DNA of 47,422 nt from contig JASFBA010000065.1 in assembly GCA_036172265.1 (NCBI GenBank), forward strand, positions 1-47,422, written 5' to 3'. The position numbers were made by a program, and so were the translations under genes. The stretch comes from JASFBA01 sp036172265. GTDB taxonomy: Bacteria > Chloroflexota > Chloroflexia > DTKN01. Positions 24,626 through 33,044 of the stretch are shown piece by piece. The notes under the pieces were generated by a model. It did not search any database. It saw only the letters and a list, made by a program, of their open reading frames with translations, and was not told the origin of the DNA. Each line of letters opens with the position of its first letter. Positions within the stretch are counted from its first letter, which is position 1.

Positions 24626-25081
24626 TCACGGCCCGGCTTCCCTATCCTCTTCCAAGGCTGCGATCAGCATGCGGATAATTTCCCGTAGATACCGGCGTTC
24701 GGTATACGGGAGTGTCTCCAGCAGGCGACGAACGGCTTGCCGACGGGCCTCCCGCACCTCTTCCAGAAGAGCCCGACCCCGTTCGGTCAGTTGCACCAGC
24801 ACAGAACGACGATCTTCCGGATGCCGCTCTCTTGTGACCAGTCCACGTTCCAATAAGCGGTCCACGATCCCAGTCATCGAGGCGGCGCTCCGCAGGGCTG
24901 CTTCGGCCAGCGGGCCCATCCGACAGGGCCCTTCCGAGCGTTCCAGAACGTTCAGGACGATGAACTGGGGAAAGGTCAATCCGAAACGGGCCAATTCCCG
25001 AGAAAAGTTCCGCTGGAATGCCCCTACCAGGCGGGGAACCAGGACAGCCATTTCCTCCAGTTCCTGTTCCGGTCTTTCCAT
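24626..25081 (-). CDS. MarR-family transcriptional regulator
   Basis: A 151-residue winged-helix regulator. The recognition helix region is LAEAALRSAASMTGIVDRLLERG and the wing is ERHPEDRRSVLVQLTERGR, the canonical DxRxxxVxLTxxG motif. MarR proteins bind palindromic operators as dimers and often repress their own gene in response to small phenolic or oxidative ligands. The promoter upstream (25156-25184) carries a perfect 12-base palindrome across its -10 box, a good candidate autoregulatory operator. It lies between tRNA-Leu and a membrane protein gene on the same strand. Confidence 0.92.
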   Translation of the reverse strand: MERPEQELEEMAVLVPRLVGAFQRNFSRELARFGLTFPQFIVLNVLERSEGPCRMGPLAEAALRSAASMTGIVDRLLERGLVTRERHPEDRRSVLVQLTERGRALLEEVREARRQAVRRLLETLPYTERRYLREIIRMLIAALEEDREAGP

Positions 25082-25146
25082 AGCCTTTTCCCCCGCTTCT
25101 GCTCAGGAGTCTCCGGCCGGCCGATATTTTATGGCTGAATTATTTC

Positions 25147-25184
25147 GCTTTATAAAGCATATTACAGGGTTTCCTTTTTGTCAA
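25147..25184 (-). promoter_or_regulatory. MarR promoter with overlapping palindromic operator
   Basis: On minus: -35 TTGACA (25184-25179), a 17-base spacer, -10 TATGCT (25161-25156). The 12-base perfect palindrome GCTTTATAAAGC (25147-25158) overlaps the -10 box, as expected for a repressor-binding site. The start codon is about 65 bases downstream. Confidence 0.7.
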
Positions 25185-25186
25185 GT

Positions 25187-25214
25187 AGTAGACAACTCCG
25201 CAAGAGTTGTCCTA
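25187..25214. repeat. Palindrome with GTAG/CTAC ends
   Basis: Arms GTAGACAACTC and GAGTTGTCCTAC with a CGCAA loop. It lies between the stop of the membrane protein gene (25216) and the MarR promoter. It shares its terminal GTAG/CTAC with the other palindromes of the window but has a different stem. Confidence 0.7.
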
Positions 25215-25215
25215 C

Positions 25216-27150
25216 CTAACGCATCCCGAAGGCGATGGTCCAGCCCCAGCGCCAGAGGCCGTTCCAGAGGACCAGGGCCAGCAGAAGGCATGCGGCTAGC
25301 CGGCCGGCCCATCCCTTTCCACGCAGTTCGGCCAGTACCACCCCCGTTCCCAACGCTAGCACCGGCAAGATAAAGAGGCTATAGCGCGTGGAAAAGCCGT
25401 AAAAGGCCTGCCCCAGGCCGAAAAGCAACGCCGCAAGGATCGCTCCCCCCAGCACGGCCACCGCCCATCCCCGGGCCCGACGGAGCAGGAACAGGCCCGG
25501 CAGGGAGAGGAGGGCCGGAAGAGGTTGAACAAAAGAGAAGAACTGCGGCAGCGGGTTGAGGAAAACCTCCAGACGTCCTTCCCCCTGTCCCACCCTCTGC
25601 AATCCCCCTATGAGGGCTTCCCAGACCGGTGAGGCGCTGTAATAAAGGAAAAAGGCCGCCGCTCCTGCCAGCGCCAGCGCCCCCAGGGTCCAGCGGGCCA
25701 GACGGCGGCCCTCTGTGAACATCCCCAGCGCCGCGGCAGCCACGACAAAGGCAACCAGGAGCAGGCTGTCGGCAAAGTGCCCCAGGAGGGTCAGAAGAAA
25801 GACGCCGGCCAGCAGTAGGGGCGACCTGCGGGTCGCCCCAGGCGGCCCGACGGGTCGCTGGACAATCAGGAGCACGAGTGCCCCCAAGAGGGCCGTCCGG
25901 CTGAACATATTGGTATAGTTCCCCCAGGAAAAGAGGAGAAAGGTCACCGGAGCGGCTTCGGCCAGAAGGAGGGAGAAAAGGGCGACATCGTTGCGCCCGC
26001 TGATACGGCGGGCCAGAAAATAGAGGAGCAGGCCGCAAAAGGCATCCAGCGCGGCCCCGGTCACCTCCATCACCAGAGACGGATCGGCCGGCAGGAGGGC
26101 CAGCGGGGCCATAGCAATATAGAGGCCGGGAGGATAGGGTGCCGGGAGGTTCACATCAGGCAGGTTGGCGGTGAAGAGGAGGTTTCCGGCCCAGGTCCAT
26201 TCGGCCCGGTGGACGTGGAAGAGGAGGTCGCTGGAACGAAACTGGGGGTAGAGCATCCCCCCCAGCCGCAGGAGAAAGCCCAGAAGGAGGATAGCCCAGA
26301 GCAGTCGGGCCTGCCGGACAGGAAGTAGAGGCGACCTGCCGGGTCGTCCCTCCAGCCGGGGCAAAAAGAGGGCGGTGAGGAAAAGGCCGGCAGCGAGGAG
26401 CAGCACCAGGGGAAGGGTAAAGAGGGTCAGGCCAAGGCGATGCCAGCCCAGGAGGTAGCCCAGAAACCCGCTGCCCAGGAGGAGAAGGAGGGTGCCCCAC
26501 CGGTGGCCCATTCCGCAGCGGCGCAAGAGGAGGTGGGCCAAGAAGACGCTTCCCAGGAGAATGCCCACCTGCCCCCAGGCCGGCTCGGTCCAACCCGCTC
26601 CAAGGGAGCGTACCTCGATCCAGTCCACGGCCAGGCCCAGTTCGCGCCCCTCGCCCGGCGGGCGGGAGGTTGGGGTACGGAGTTCCAGAAAGAGGTCGCC
26701 GGCCGGCAGGGCCTCCGGCGGGAGGAGGAGGCGGTAGACCTGCCAGTGAGGGCTGACCGTGGTGGAAAAGAGCGGGATTTCCCCCAGCCAGAGGCTGGCC
26801 GGGGAGACCTCCGGGCCGGCCGAACGGGGGGAGTACAGCCGCAGGCGCACCTCGAACGGCTGCCGGCCCAGGCCAGGAAAACGCATCCCCGCCTGTGCCC
26901 GCGTCCAACGGTAGTTCACTCCCGAATCGGGAAACTCCTGCTCCGGCTCGTGGAAGGATCCCAGGTAAGGACCATCGTGGGGGCCGCCTACCTCCAGGTG
27001 GAAGGCGACCGGGACCTGGTAGGCGACCAGGTCTACAAGCAACGTGAAGAGGAGAAGGAAATAGAGCGGTGACTCAAGAAAAGACCGCAGGGGACACAGC
27101 GCCACCGCGCCCCCACGGCTCTTGTTCCGCACCCGCGCCGCCCAACGCAT
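25216..27150 (-). CDS. Large multi-pass membrane protein, possible GT-C glycosyltransferase
   Basis: A 644-residue protein. A first membrane segment lies near 27-48. An extracytoplasmic beta-rich region spans residues ~50-195 (SLWLGEIPLFSTTVSPHWQVYRLLL), and roughly 12 membrane segments follow. The segment FRSSDLLFHVHRAEWTWAGNLLFTA, with an acidic residue after the second membrane region, and the repeated hydrophobic layout resemble GT-C/PMT-like enzymes, but no family motif is certain. Two palindromic elements are inserted in frame in loops (25815-25839 and 26325-26350), each encoding RSPLL. The ATG at 27150 lies 16 bases after the HdrCB stop. Confidence 0.72.
   Translation of the reverse strand: MRWAARVRNKSRGGAVALCPLRSFLESPLYFLLLFTLLVDLVAYQVPVAFHLEVGGPHDGPYLGSFHEPEQEFPDSGVNYRWTRAQAGMRFPGLGRQPFEVRLRLYSPRSAGPEVSPASLWLGEIPLFSTTVSPHWQVYRLLLPPEALPAGDLFLELRTPTSRPPGEGRELGLAVDWIEVRSLGAGWTEPAWGQVGILLGSVFLAHLLLRRCGMGHRWGTLLLLLGSGFLGYLLGWHRLGLTLFTLPLVLLLAAGLFLTALFLPRLEGRPGRSPLLPVRQARLLWAILLLGFLLRLGGMLYPQFRSSDLLFHVHRAEWTWAGNLLFTANLPDVNLPAPYPPGLYIAMAPLALLPADPSLVMEVTGAALDAFCGLLLYFLARRISGRNDVALFSLLLAEAAPVTFLLFSWGNYTNMFSRTALLGALVLLIVQRPVGPPGATRRSPLLLAGVFLLTLLGHFADSLLLVAFVVAAAALGMFTEGRRLARWTLGALALAGAAAFFLYYSASPVWEALIGGLQRVGQGEGRLEVFLNPLPQFFSFVQPLPALLSLPGLFLLRRARGWAVAVLGGAILAALLFGLGQAFYGFSTRYSLFILPVLALGTGVVLAELRGKGWAGRLAACLLLALVLWNGLWRWGWTIAFGMR
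25815..25839. repeat. In-frame GTAG palindrome in membrane protein gene (copy 1)
   Basis: GTAG, then arms GGGGCGACC (25818-25826) and GGTCGCCCC (25831-25839) with a TGCG loop. On the coding strand it reads ATRRSPLL, between two membrane segments. Confidence 0.8.
26325..26350. repeat. In-frame GTAG palindrome in membrane protein gene (copy 2)
   Basis: GTAG, then AGGCGACC, loop TGCCG, arm GGTCGTCCC. On the coding strand it reads RPGRSPLL, in the same orientation and codon phase as copy 1, again in a loop between membrane segments. Confidence 0.78.
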
Positions 27151-27166
27151 TATGCCCCGAATCTGG

Positions 27167-28609
27167 CTACTCCAGCAGCCCCTTCTCCCGCAAAAGCGGC
27201 CGGGGGTTCACAAAGAGGGTATCCAGATGGAGTGCCCTGGGCTCCACCCCTAGCGCCAGGCCCATGAGTTGAGTGTAGTAAAAGACCGGCAGCCCCAGTT
27301 TCTCCTGGAAGTCAGCCGCGATCTGCTCCTGGCGGGCGTCCAGGTTAATCTGGCAGAGTGGGCAGGCCACGACCACCGCCTCTGCCCCCACCGCCTTGGC
27401 GTCGTGCAGGATGCGGTGGGTCATCTTCAGTGCCACCGGGGTCTCGGTCAGGGTCAGGTTGTTGCCACAGCAATCGGTCTTGTAGTTCCAGTCCAGCACC
27501 TGGGCCCCCAGGGCGGCCATCAGGCGGTCCAGTTCCATCGGGTATTCGTGGTGCTCGGCCCCGGTAACCGTGCGCGGGCGGGTGATAAGGCAGCCGTAGT
27601 AGCAGACGACCTTGAGGCCGGAAAGCGGCCGAACGACGCGGGAGGCGATAGCCTCTGTGCCAACGCGCTCGACCATCGTCTCGATGATATGGTTGACGCG
27701 GACCCGGTTCTGGTAGCGGTAGTTCAGTTTACGGGTGACCGTCTCGCTCAGTTCGGGGTAACGCCCCATATCGTACAGGGCGAACTTGAAGCGAGAGTAG
27801 CAGGCGGCACAGGGCACGGCCACCTCGTCATAGCCCAGCCGCTCGATGTAGGCCAGATTCTGGATAGGGAGGAGGGTGGCCAGTTCGTGGGAGACGGCGT
27901 GGGCCGGCGTCGTTCCGCAGCAGATCCAGCCTTCCGGCTCCTCCAGTTTCAGCCCGATCTTCTCGCAGACGGCGCGGGTGGAGAGGTCGTACTCCTTGGC
28001 CGTGGAGTGAAGCGAGCAGCCGGGGTAGTAGGCCACTGCCCCCGGTGTGGCCCGGGGCTGCACCCGTTCCAGGTTTCGGGGAATGCGCCCGCGTTCTGGG
28101 AGGAGTTTGATCTTGCGGGTCAAGAAAAGGCGGACCCCCATGCGCAGGTCCTTGAGAAGTTGGCCCATATCCACTGCGCCCTTGAGAAGGGTGCGGGTCT
28201 TGAGTTCCCCCAGGAGGCCCAGTTCGTACATCCGCCCGAACATCTGGATGCCGCGCAGGGCGGCCTGGTTGAAGATGGGAATAGAGGCAATGGGCGGCCG
28301 GATGCCCTGCTCCATCGCCACCTGCTTGAGGACGTCCATCGTCCGGGGCAGGTCAATGGCGTGAGGGCAGCGTGTCACGCAGGTCTGGCAGTTGGCGCAG
28401 ATCCAGATGGTGCGGGATTTCAGCACGCGCTCGTTCAACCCCAGTTGCACGGCTCGCAGGAGTTGATTGGGGGCCAGGTCCATGTACTCGACCACCGGGC
28501 AGCCGGCGGTGCATTTTTTACACTGGTAGCACAGGTAGACGTTTTCGCCGCAGCGCTCCTGGATGATCTGGGCCAGGGGCAGGGTCTGGAGATCAACAAG
28601 GGGGGACAT
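27167..28609 (-). CDS. Heterodisulfide reductase HdrC-HdrB fusion
   Basis: A 480-residue protein. The HdrC-like N-terminus has two 4Fe-4S motifs: CYQCKKCTAGCP (Cys27, 30, 33, 37) and CANCQTCVTRCP (Cys71, 74, 77, 81). The HdrB-like C-terminal part has two CCG-type cysteine-rich domains (YYPGCSLH, WICCGTTPAH, VPCAACYSRF; then CYYGCL, DCCGNN, ACPLCQIN), which bind non-cubane 4Fe-4S clusters. In acetogens Hdr-like proteins couple to methylene-THF reductase. Here it directly follows metF (15-base gap), so an MetVF-HdrCB complex is inferred. No HdrA is in the window. Confidence 0.92.
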   Translation of the reverse strand: MSPLVDLQTLPLAQIIQERCGENVYLCYQCKKCTAGCPVVEYMDLAPNQLLRAVQLGLNERVLKSRTIWICANCQTCVTRCPHAIDLPRTMDVLKQVAMEQGIRPPIASIPIFNQAALRGIQMFGRMYELGLLGELKTRTLLKGAVDMGQLLKDLRMGVRLFLTRKIKLLPERGRIPRNLERVQPRATPGAVAYYPGCSLHSTAKEYDLSTRAVCEKIGLKLEEPEGWICCGTTPAHAVSHELATLLPIQNLAYIERLGYDEVAVPCAACYSRFKFALYDMGRYPELSETVTRKLNYRYQNRVRVNHIIETMVERVGTEAIASRVVRPLSGLKVVCYYGCLITRPRTVTGAEHHEYPMELDRLMAALGAQVLDWNYKTDCCGNNLTLTETPVALKMTHRILHDAKAVGAEAVVVACPLCQINLDARQEQIAADFQEKLGLPVFYYTQLMGLALGVEPRALHLDTLFVNPRPLLREKGLLE

Positions 28610-28624
28610 CGTTTCCTCCGAAAG

Positions 28625-29587
28625 TTATTCGACCGCCGGCCGTGGGTAGAGGCCGGCCGCCTGGACGATCTCCGGCACGGCCTCTTCCCACTCGATGGAC
28701 ATGATGTGGATGCCGGCCACGCCGGGGATCTCGCGCACCTGGCGGATGATGTCTACGCAGATCTGGATGCCCTCGCGCTTCCAGGCTTCGGCGCGGGCCT
28801 TTTTGTCCTCCTTAGGGATGTCGGATACGGCCCGTTCCATGCGCTCGACGATCTCGTTGGGCACGTCCATCCCCGGGACCTTGTCGCGCATATAGCGGGC
28901 AGCGCCGGCCGTCTTGATCGGCCCTACGCCGGCCAGGATGTATACCTTCTCGTGCAAGCCCAATCGCCGCACCCGCTCCATATACTCGGCGAAGCGGGGG
29001 ACGTTGTAGATGAGTTGGGTCTGGATAAAGTCGGCCCCGGCGGCGACCTTTTTGGCCAGCCGGTAGGGGCGGAAGTCGAAGGGGTCGGCGAAGGGGTTGG
29101 CCGCCGCGCCGAGGAAGAAGCGCGGTTCCTGCCCCTTGACCTCCTCCCCGCAGAGGAAACGCTTCCCGTCGCGCAGGCCGGCCATCATCTGCAGAAGTTG
29201 GATCGAATCCAGGTCGAAGACGTTCTTGCTGGTCGGGTGATTGCCGAAGGACTGGTGGTCTCCGGTGAGGCAGAGGAGGTTGCGGACTCCCAGGGCATAG
29301 GCCCCCAGGAGGTCGCTCTGGATGGCGATGCGGTTGCGGTCGCGACAGGTCATCTGCACGACCGGTTCCAGCCCCTCCTGCATGACCAGTACCGCCGAAG
29401 CGATGGAAGACATGCGCACCACTGCCGTCTGGTTGTCGGTGATGTTGACGGCATCCACGTAGCCCTTGAGGAGTCTTGCCTTGCGGAGGATGACCTCGGC
29501 ATCGGCGCCCTGGGGCGGCCCCAGTTCCCCGGTGACGGCAAAGTGGCCGGCGCGCAAGACCTTTTCCAGGCGGCTTCCTGCTTTCAT
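28625..29587 (-). CDS. metF: Methylenetetrahydrofolate reductase MetF
   Basis: A 320-residue TIM-barrel flavoprotein that reduces 5,10-methylene-THF to 5-methyl-THF. Family features include AVTGELGPPQGAD at the start, VQMTCRDRNRIAIQSDLLGAYALG, and CLTGDHQSFGNH, then GADFIQTQLIYN. It is the short bacterial form. The separate MetV homologue at 32189-32866 would be its partner. A DNA methyltransferase lies between the two. It is followed by the HdrCB fusion, as expected for a Wood-Ljungdahl-type methyl branch. Confidence 0.95.
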   Translation of the reverse strand: MKAGSRLEKVLRAGHFAVTGELGPPQGADAEVILRKARLLKGYVDAVNITDNQTAVVRMSSIASAVLVMQEGLEPVVQMTCRDRNRIAIQSDLLGAYALGVRNLLCLTGDHQSFGNHPTSKNVFDLDSIQLLQMMAGLRDGKRFLCGEEVKGQEPRFFLGAAANPFADPFDFRPYRLAKKVAAGADFIQTQLIYNVPRFAEYMERVRRLGLHEKVYILAGVGPIKTAGAARYMRDKVPGMDVPNEIVERMERAVSDIPKEDKKARAEAWKREGIQICVDIIRQVREIPGVAGIHIMSIEWEEAVPEIVQAAGLYPRPAVE

Positions 29588-29610
29588 CGTCGCTCTTCTC
29601 CTTACCGCAT

Positions 29611-31908
29611 TTACCTCGGGAAAATGCTGCGGCTTGACATACGGCGCGATTGGGTTGCGCCCCCGCCGTAGGGCCCGGTTTCGTATCTTTCCCGCGACTC
29701 CATTATGAAGAGAGCCAGTTGCTTTACCTGTGGGGCATAAGGTCCGGACGTCCGGGACTGGGAGGATCGGGCGCTTTCACGCACCTGGTCCACGAGGCCG
29801 GCCCCCTTCTTCAGCAAATCCCCCAGACCTAAAGGGCAAGAGCCGGCCGATTTCGTGTACCATTCGACAGTTTTAGCCATTACGATGGCGAACACATCCA
29901 CATCGTTGACCACCATCCCCGCATCCAGCGTGCGCTTTACCCAGAAGATGGCGTCGCCAAGGATACGCTCCACCAGGTCCCCCGATATTCGTCCTTCAAC
30001 TTGTCCTTCTATCTTCCGGCACACCAGCACCGCGTCGTAGCGGATGTTCCCCTTGCTGCTGTGAAATCCGCTCTTTCCTTCGGACCGGACAATGGGTGTG
30101 GCGGAGATATAGAACCCGGCTTCCAACAAGAGTTGTGCGACTTCTTGCCAGGCCCATGTCTGGTTATGGTGGAAAGTGAAGATAAGCAGGCCATCGTCCT
30201 TGAGGACCCGTCGGCACTCGGAGAGCACCCGCCGCAATCCTTGGCTGAAGAACGCGGTCGTCTTGCCCAGTTTATCGTTCTTGACAATCTCCTCAGGCCG
30301 GGCCGAGGAGGGCGGAACGAACCACGGGTAAACATCCTTGAGGCCGAGACGCAACCAGACGTAGAAAAAGTCGGCCAGTTCCGAGTATTGAACGTTGTCG
30401 AAGTAGGGCGGGTCCGTAACCACGGCGTCTACGGATCGGTCCGGGATGAACGATAGGTCCTCGGCGCTCTGGCAACGCAAGAGTGCAGCCCGCTCCGTAC
30501 GCTCGAGGTTGGCAAAGTCTGCAACCAGGTGCCCTTCGATGCGCTCCATGGGGACAGGGGTATTGCCGCGACACTCCACACGCTCGTAGGGACGAAGGCA
30601 GTACGCCTTTCCCCGGCGCACTTTCTCGAAGCACTTGACAAAGGTGCCCCGCCCCAAGGCCGTGCCCCACACATTGTTCTCGGCCGGCCGCTCAATGGGG
30701 TGGTAGGCGTGCAGCCCGAAGAAGGGAGAAATCTTGTGCCAGGCGACCTCGTATTTGCAGAACATATTGTTCGTATCCAGGCAATCGGAAAAGGCTAGGA
30801 GCAGGAGTTCGCGGGCGTTCGGGTCGCCTATTTGAAGGATGTGCTCCAGCAGAATGGAAAGACAGAGCAACTGCCGCTCGTTGAACATCTGGTAATAATG
30901 CGTGTACCCATGGTTCACCGGGCGGGGATCGCTCCGACCTTCCACAGGAATCGCCTCCCAGGGAATAAGGAGGTGGTCCTTTCGCCGTTCAAACTCCGTC
31001 CGGGCCTCGTTCCAACGCCTCAGGTCATCTGCGTCTACCCGCTTGAAAAAGCGGCCGCACGTTTCGCAGTACCCCTCGAGGGCGTGGAGTAGGGGCAACC
31101 CGGTGAGTTGCCCAAGGGGCAACCCGGTGGGTTGCCCGAGGGGCAACCCGGTGGGTTGTCCCTCCAGCGCTGCCCTCCTGCGTTTCACCGCATCCAACAG
31201 CCGCTGTTCCCTTCCGCACGCAGCACAGCGGAAAATCCCCCGGCCACACACGCCTTTGCGTGGATCAAAGACTTTCCCGCATTCGGGACAAACCGTCGCC
31301 GGATCATACTCGGGCGTTTGCACGATTTGGAGACAATTGGGACAGAGGGCGACGAGGGCGTGGTCACGCCGCGACAGTTCATAGTTGGAGAAAAGGCGTG
31401 TCTGCGCGCCGCAATACTCGCACTCGGCCACCTTGACCCAGAAGGCATACATCACCTCGGCCTCGTGGCCGTTAGGGCAGGTCGTTTGGTAGTAGCGCCG
31501 GATCTCTTCCCCCGCCGTGCGTTCCAGTTCGGCAAAGGCCGCGTCCAGCACATCCAGATCGATGGGTTCGATCTCTTTCTTGGTCACAAACCAGGCGACA
31601 GGGTTGATTTCCACCCCGATGACCCGGCAGTTCAGCCGCAGGGCTTCGACAAGGGTGGTTCCTCCCCCCATAAAAGGGTCAAGGATCACTTTTCCCTGGA
31701 GGTCTGCACCTATCAGGAAGTCTTGCCACAAGTCCATTTCTCGGATGTTATTGGGCCGGAACGCGGCCAAAAGGATCATCCGAAAGACGCTCCCGAGCCG
31801 CCGGGCCCACCACTTGTGCATCTGGTAGACCGGCCTCTTGGAATTCCCTTCGGCCATCGCCACCGGGTTCAATGTTTCGATGGGGAACGCGGTCTCGATC
31901 AAAGCCAT
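29611..31908 (-). CDS. DNA methyltransferase with zinc-ribbon region (DUF1156-like)
   Basis: A 765-residue predicted DNA methyltransferase. Motif I is DPFMGGGTT (residues 77-85) and the catalytic motif is DPPY (499-502); this order and the DPPY form fit amino-methyltransferases acting on adenine or N4-cytosine. Between them are several CxxC pairs (CPNG, CEYC, CPNC, CPEC, CAAC, CETC), i.e. zinc ribbons. Residues 250-273 are an insertion of three 8-residue repeats (QPTGLPLG type), written by a tandem 24-base palindromic repeat. The C-terminus ends near metF. It should be the modification arm of a restriction system whose nuclease is now truncated upstream. Confidence 0.88.
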   Translation of the reverse strand: MALIETAFPIETLNPVAMAEGNSKRPVYQMHKWWARRLGSVFRMILLAAFRPNNIREMDLWQDFLIGADLQGKVILDPFMGGGTTLVEALRLNCRVIGVEINPVAWFVTKKEIEPIDLDVLDAAFAELERTAGEEIRRYYQTTCPNGHEAEVMYAFWVKVAECEYCGAQTRLFSNYELSRRDHALVALCPNCLQIVQTPEYDPATVCPECGKVFDPRKGVCGRGIFRCAACGREQRLLDAVKRRRAALEGQPTGLPLGQPTGLPLGQLTGLPLLHALEGYCETCGRFFKRVDADDLRRWNEARTEFERRKDHLLIPWEAIPVEGRSDPRPVNHGYTHYYQMFNERQLLCLSILLEHILQIGDPNARELLLLAFSDCLDTNNMFCKYEVAWHKISPFFGLHAYHPIERPAENNVWGTALGRGTFVKCFEKVRRGKAYCLRPYERVECRGNTPVPMERIEGHLVADFANLERTERAALLRCQSAEDLSFIPDRSVDAVVTDPPYFDNVQYSELADFFYVWLRLGLKDVYPWFVPPSSARPEEIVKNDKLGKTTAFFSQGLRRVLSECRRVLKDDGLLIFTFHHNQTWAWQEVAQLLLEAGFYISATPIVRSEGKSGFHSSKGNIRYDAVLVCRKIEGQVEGRISGDLVERILGDAIFWVKRTLDAGMVVNDVDVFAIVMAKTVEWYTKSAGSCPLGLGDLLKKGAGLVDQVRESARSSQSRTSGPYAPQVKQLALFIMESRERYETGPYGGGATQSRRMSSRSIFPR
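31089..31162. repeat. Three tandem 24-bp palindromic units inside the methyltransferase gene
   Basis: Units start at 31091, 31115 and 31139; each contains arms GGGCAACCC and GGGTTGCCC (or close) around GGT. The array begins GTAGGGGC at 31089. Each unit is exactly eight codons, giving GLPLGQPT-type repeats and ending with GLPLL. Confidence 0.9.
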
Positions 31909-31915
31909 GGCATCC

Positions 31916-32152
31916 TCATGAGTTCCGATCCAGTAAGCGTTTCCACATGTGCTCGCCGCCGTCGCCGTAGAGTTGTCGGAACTCCTCGCCGAGACCCCTG
32001 GTCTTCTCCTCTAAAATTTGCGCAAGAGTCCGCCCGTCGGCACTCTGAAAGTTTTCGCCTGCCTGGGCGGCGATCTCAAAGATTTCCTCGATACATTCCG
32101 GCGTGTCCGAGATAAATTCCCAAAACTCGCGGCCTGATAGCCAACTGCACTC
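31916..32152 (-). pseudogene. C-terminal stump of a restriction endonuclease (possibly TdeIII-like)
   Basis: An open frame of 78 codons with no start, closed upstream by an in-frame TAG. It reads SGREFWEFISDTPECIEEIFEIA...ILEEKTRGLGEEFRQLYGDGG. The GREFWEFI block and its place directly upstream of a DNA methyltransferase suggest the C-terminus of a TdeIII-type restriction enzyme. That assignment is from memory of the family and is not certain. The stop is eight bases before the methyltransferase ATG, as in an intact restriction-modification operon. Confidence 0.6.
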
Positions 32153-32188
32153 CTACCCTTATCGGGCTAAGCCTTCTGGGTCGGCCGG

Positions 32189-32866
32189 CTACTCTTCCTC
32201 CAGGCGCAGGTCCGGCCGGTCGATCCGCCGGGGGCCGCCGTCGCGGGAAGTGGACCAGTCCTTGGGCGGGGTGATGGTCATGATGAGGTCGAGTTTGCCC
32301 AGGCGGGCCAGGCGATCGTAGATGAGTTGCCAGGCGCATTCGATCTCCGGGTTGACCTCGCATTTGCCCCGCTGGGAGCCGCCGCATGGGCCGTTCAGGA
32401 GGCTCTTGGAGCAGCGGGCAATGGGACAGATGCCGCCGGTAGTGGCCAGGAGGCAGTTGCCGCAGGCCTGGCAGCGTTCCACCCAAAAGCCCTCTTTCTC
32501 CGGCAGGCCCAGGAAAGTGGTGTTGACGCCGGGGACGACCCAGGTATCGGGGAAGCGCTGGGCCACGGCCTGCACGCCGATGCCGCAGGCCAGGGAAAGG
32601 ACGACATCCGCCTCGCCTATCCTGTCCGCAATGGCATCCAGGTACTCCCACTCACACTGGCGCTGTACGGTGGCTTCCATGATTTCGGGGTCGTTTCCGG
32701 CCAGTCGTTCGGCCATGCGCAGGGCTGAGGCCAGGATGCCGACCTCTTTCTCGCCGCCGGCAAAGCAGACGGTCACACAGGTGCCGCAGCCCAACACCAG
32801 GACTTTTTTATACCCGGCGATCAGGCTACGGATTTCCTCCAGCGGTTTCTGTTCGCCGATGATCAT
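32189..32866 (-). CDS. metV: MetV-like zinc protein (methylene-THF reductase C-terminal domain)
   Basis: A 225-residue protein with a conserved N-terminal block (VLVLGCGTCVTVCFAGG) and a C-terminal cysteine-rich segment (CQACGNCLLATTGGICPIARCSKSLLNGPCGG). This is the MthfR-C/MetV family. In Moorella and other acetogens MetV binds an iron-sulphur cluster and zinc and pairs with MetF. Here metV and metF are separated by the methyltransferase and nuclease stump but are on the same strand and in the usual order. A good promoter lies 50 bases upstream. Confidence 0.93.
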   Translation of the reverse strand: MIIGEQKPLEEIRSLIAGYKKVLVLGCGTCVTVCFAGGEKEVGILASALRMAERLAGNDPEIMEATVQRQCEWEYLDAIADRIGEADVVLSLACGIGVQAVAQRFPDTWVVPGVNTTFLGLPEKEGFWVERCQACGNCLLATTGGICPIARCSKSLLNGPCGGSQRGKCEVNPEIECAWQLIYDRLARLGKLDLIMTITPPKDWSTSRDGGPRRIDRPDLRLEEE

Positions 32867-32911
32867 TTCTATCTGCCTCCTTACCGGCCCCTCCTGGGGG
32901 CTTACAAGCGC

Positions 32912-32940
32912 ATTTTACCCCCAATCGGCCGGTCCGTCAA
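32912..32940 (-). promoter_or_regulatory. Promoter for metV
   Basis: On minus: -35 TTGACG (32940-32935), a 17-base spacer, -10 TAAAAT (32917-32912). It is divergent with the plus-strand promoter at 32954-32982. Confidence 0.72.
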
Positions 32941-32953
32941 GGAGATGCGACTT

Positions 32954-32982
32954 TTGCATTCCCATTCTCTCTATAGTACAAT
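32954..32982 (+). promoter_or_regulatory. Promoter for the TPR membrane protein
   Basis: -35 TTGCAT (32954-32959), a 17-base spacer, -10 TACAAT (32977-32982). The start codon is at 33045. Confidence 0.7.
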
Positions 32983-33044
32983 AGGCATACCTGACGCCCC
33001 AACAGCACGCAGAAGAGCCGGGGCGATATCATGAGTGCGGGACG

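Noticed and set aside
27269..29671. Plus-strand open frame of 800 codons across HdrCB and metF
   Set aside because: Shadow of two well-supported minus-strand genes.
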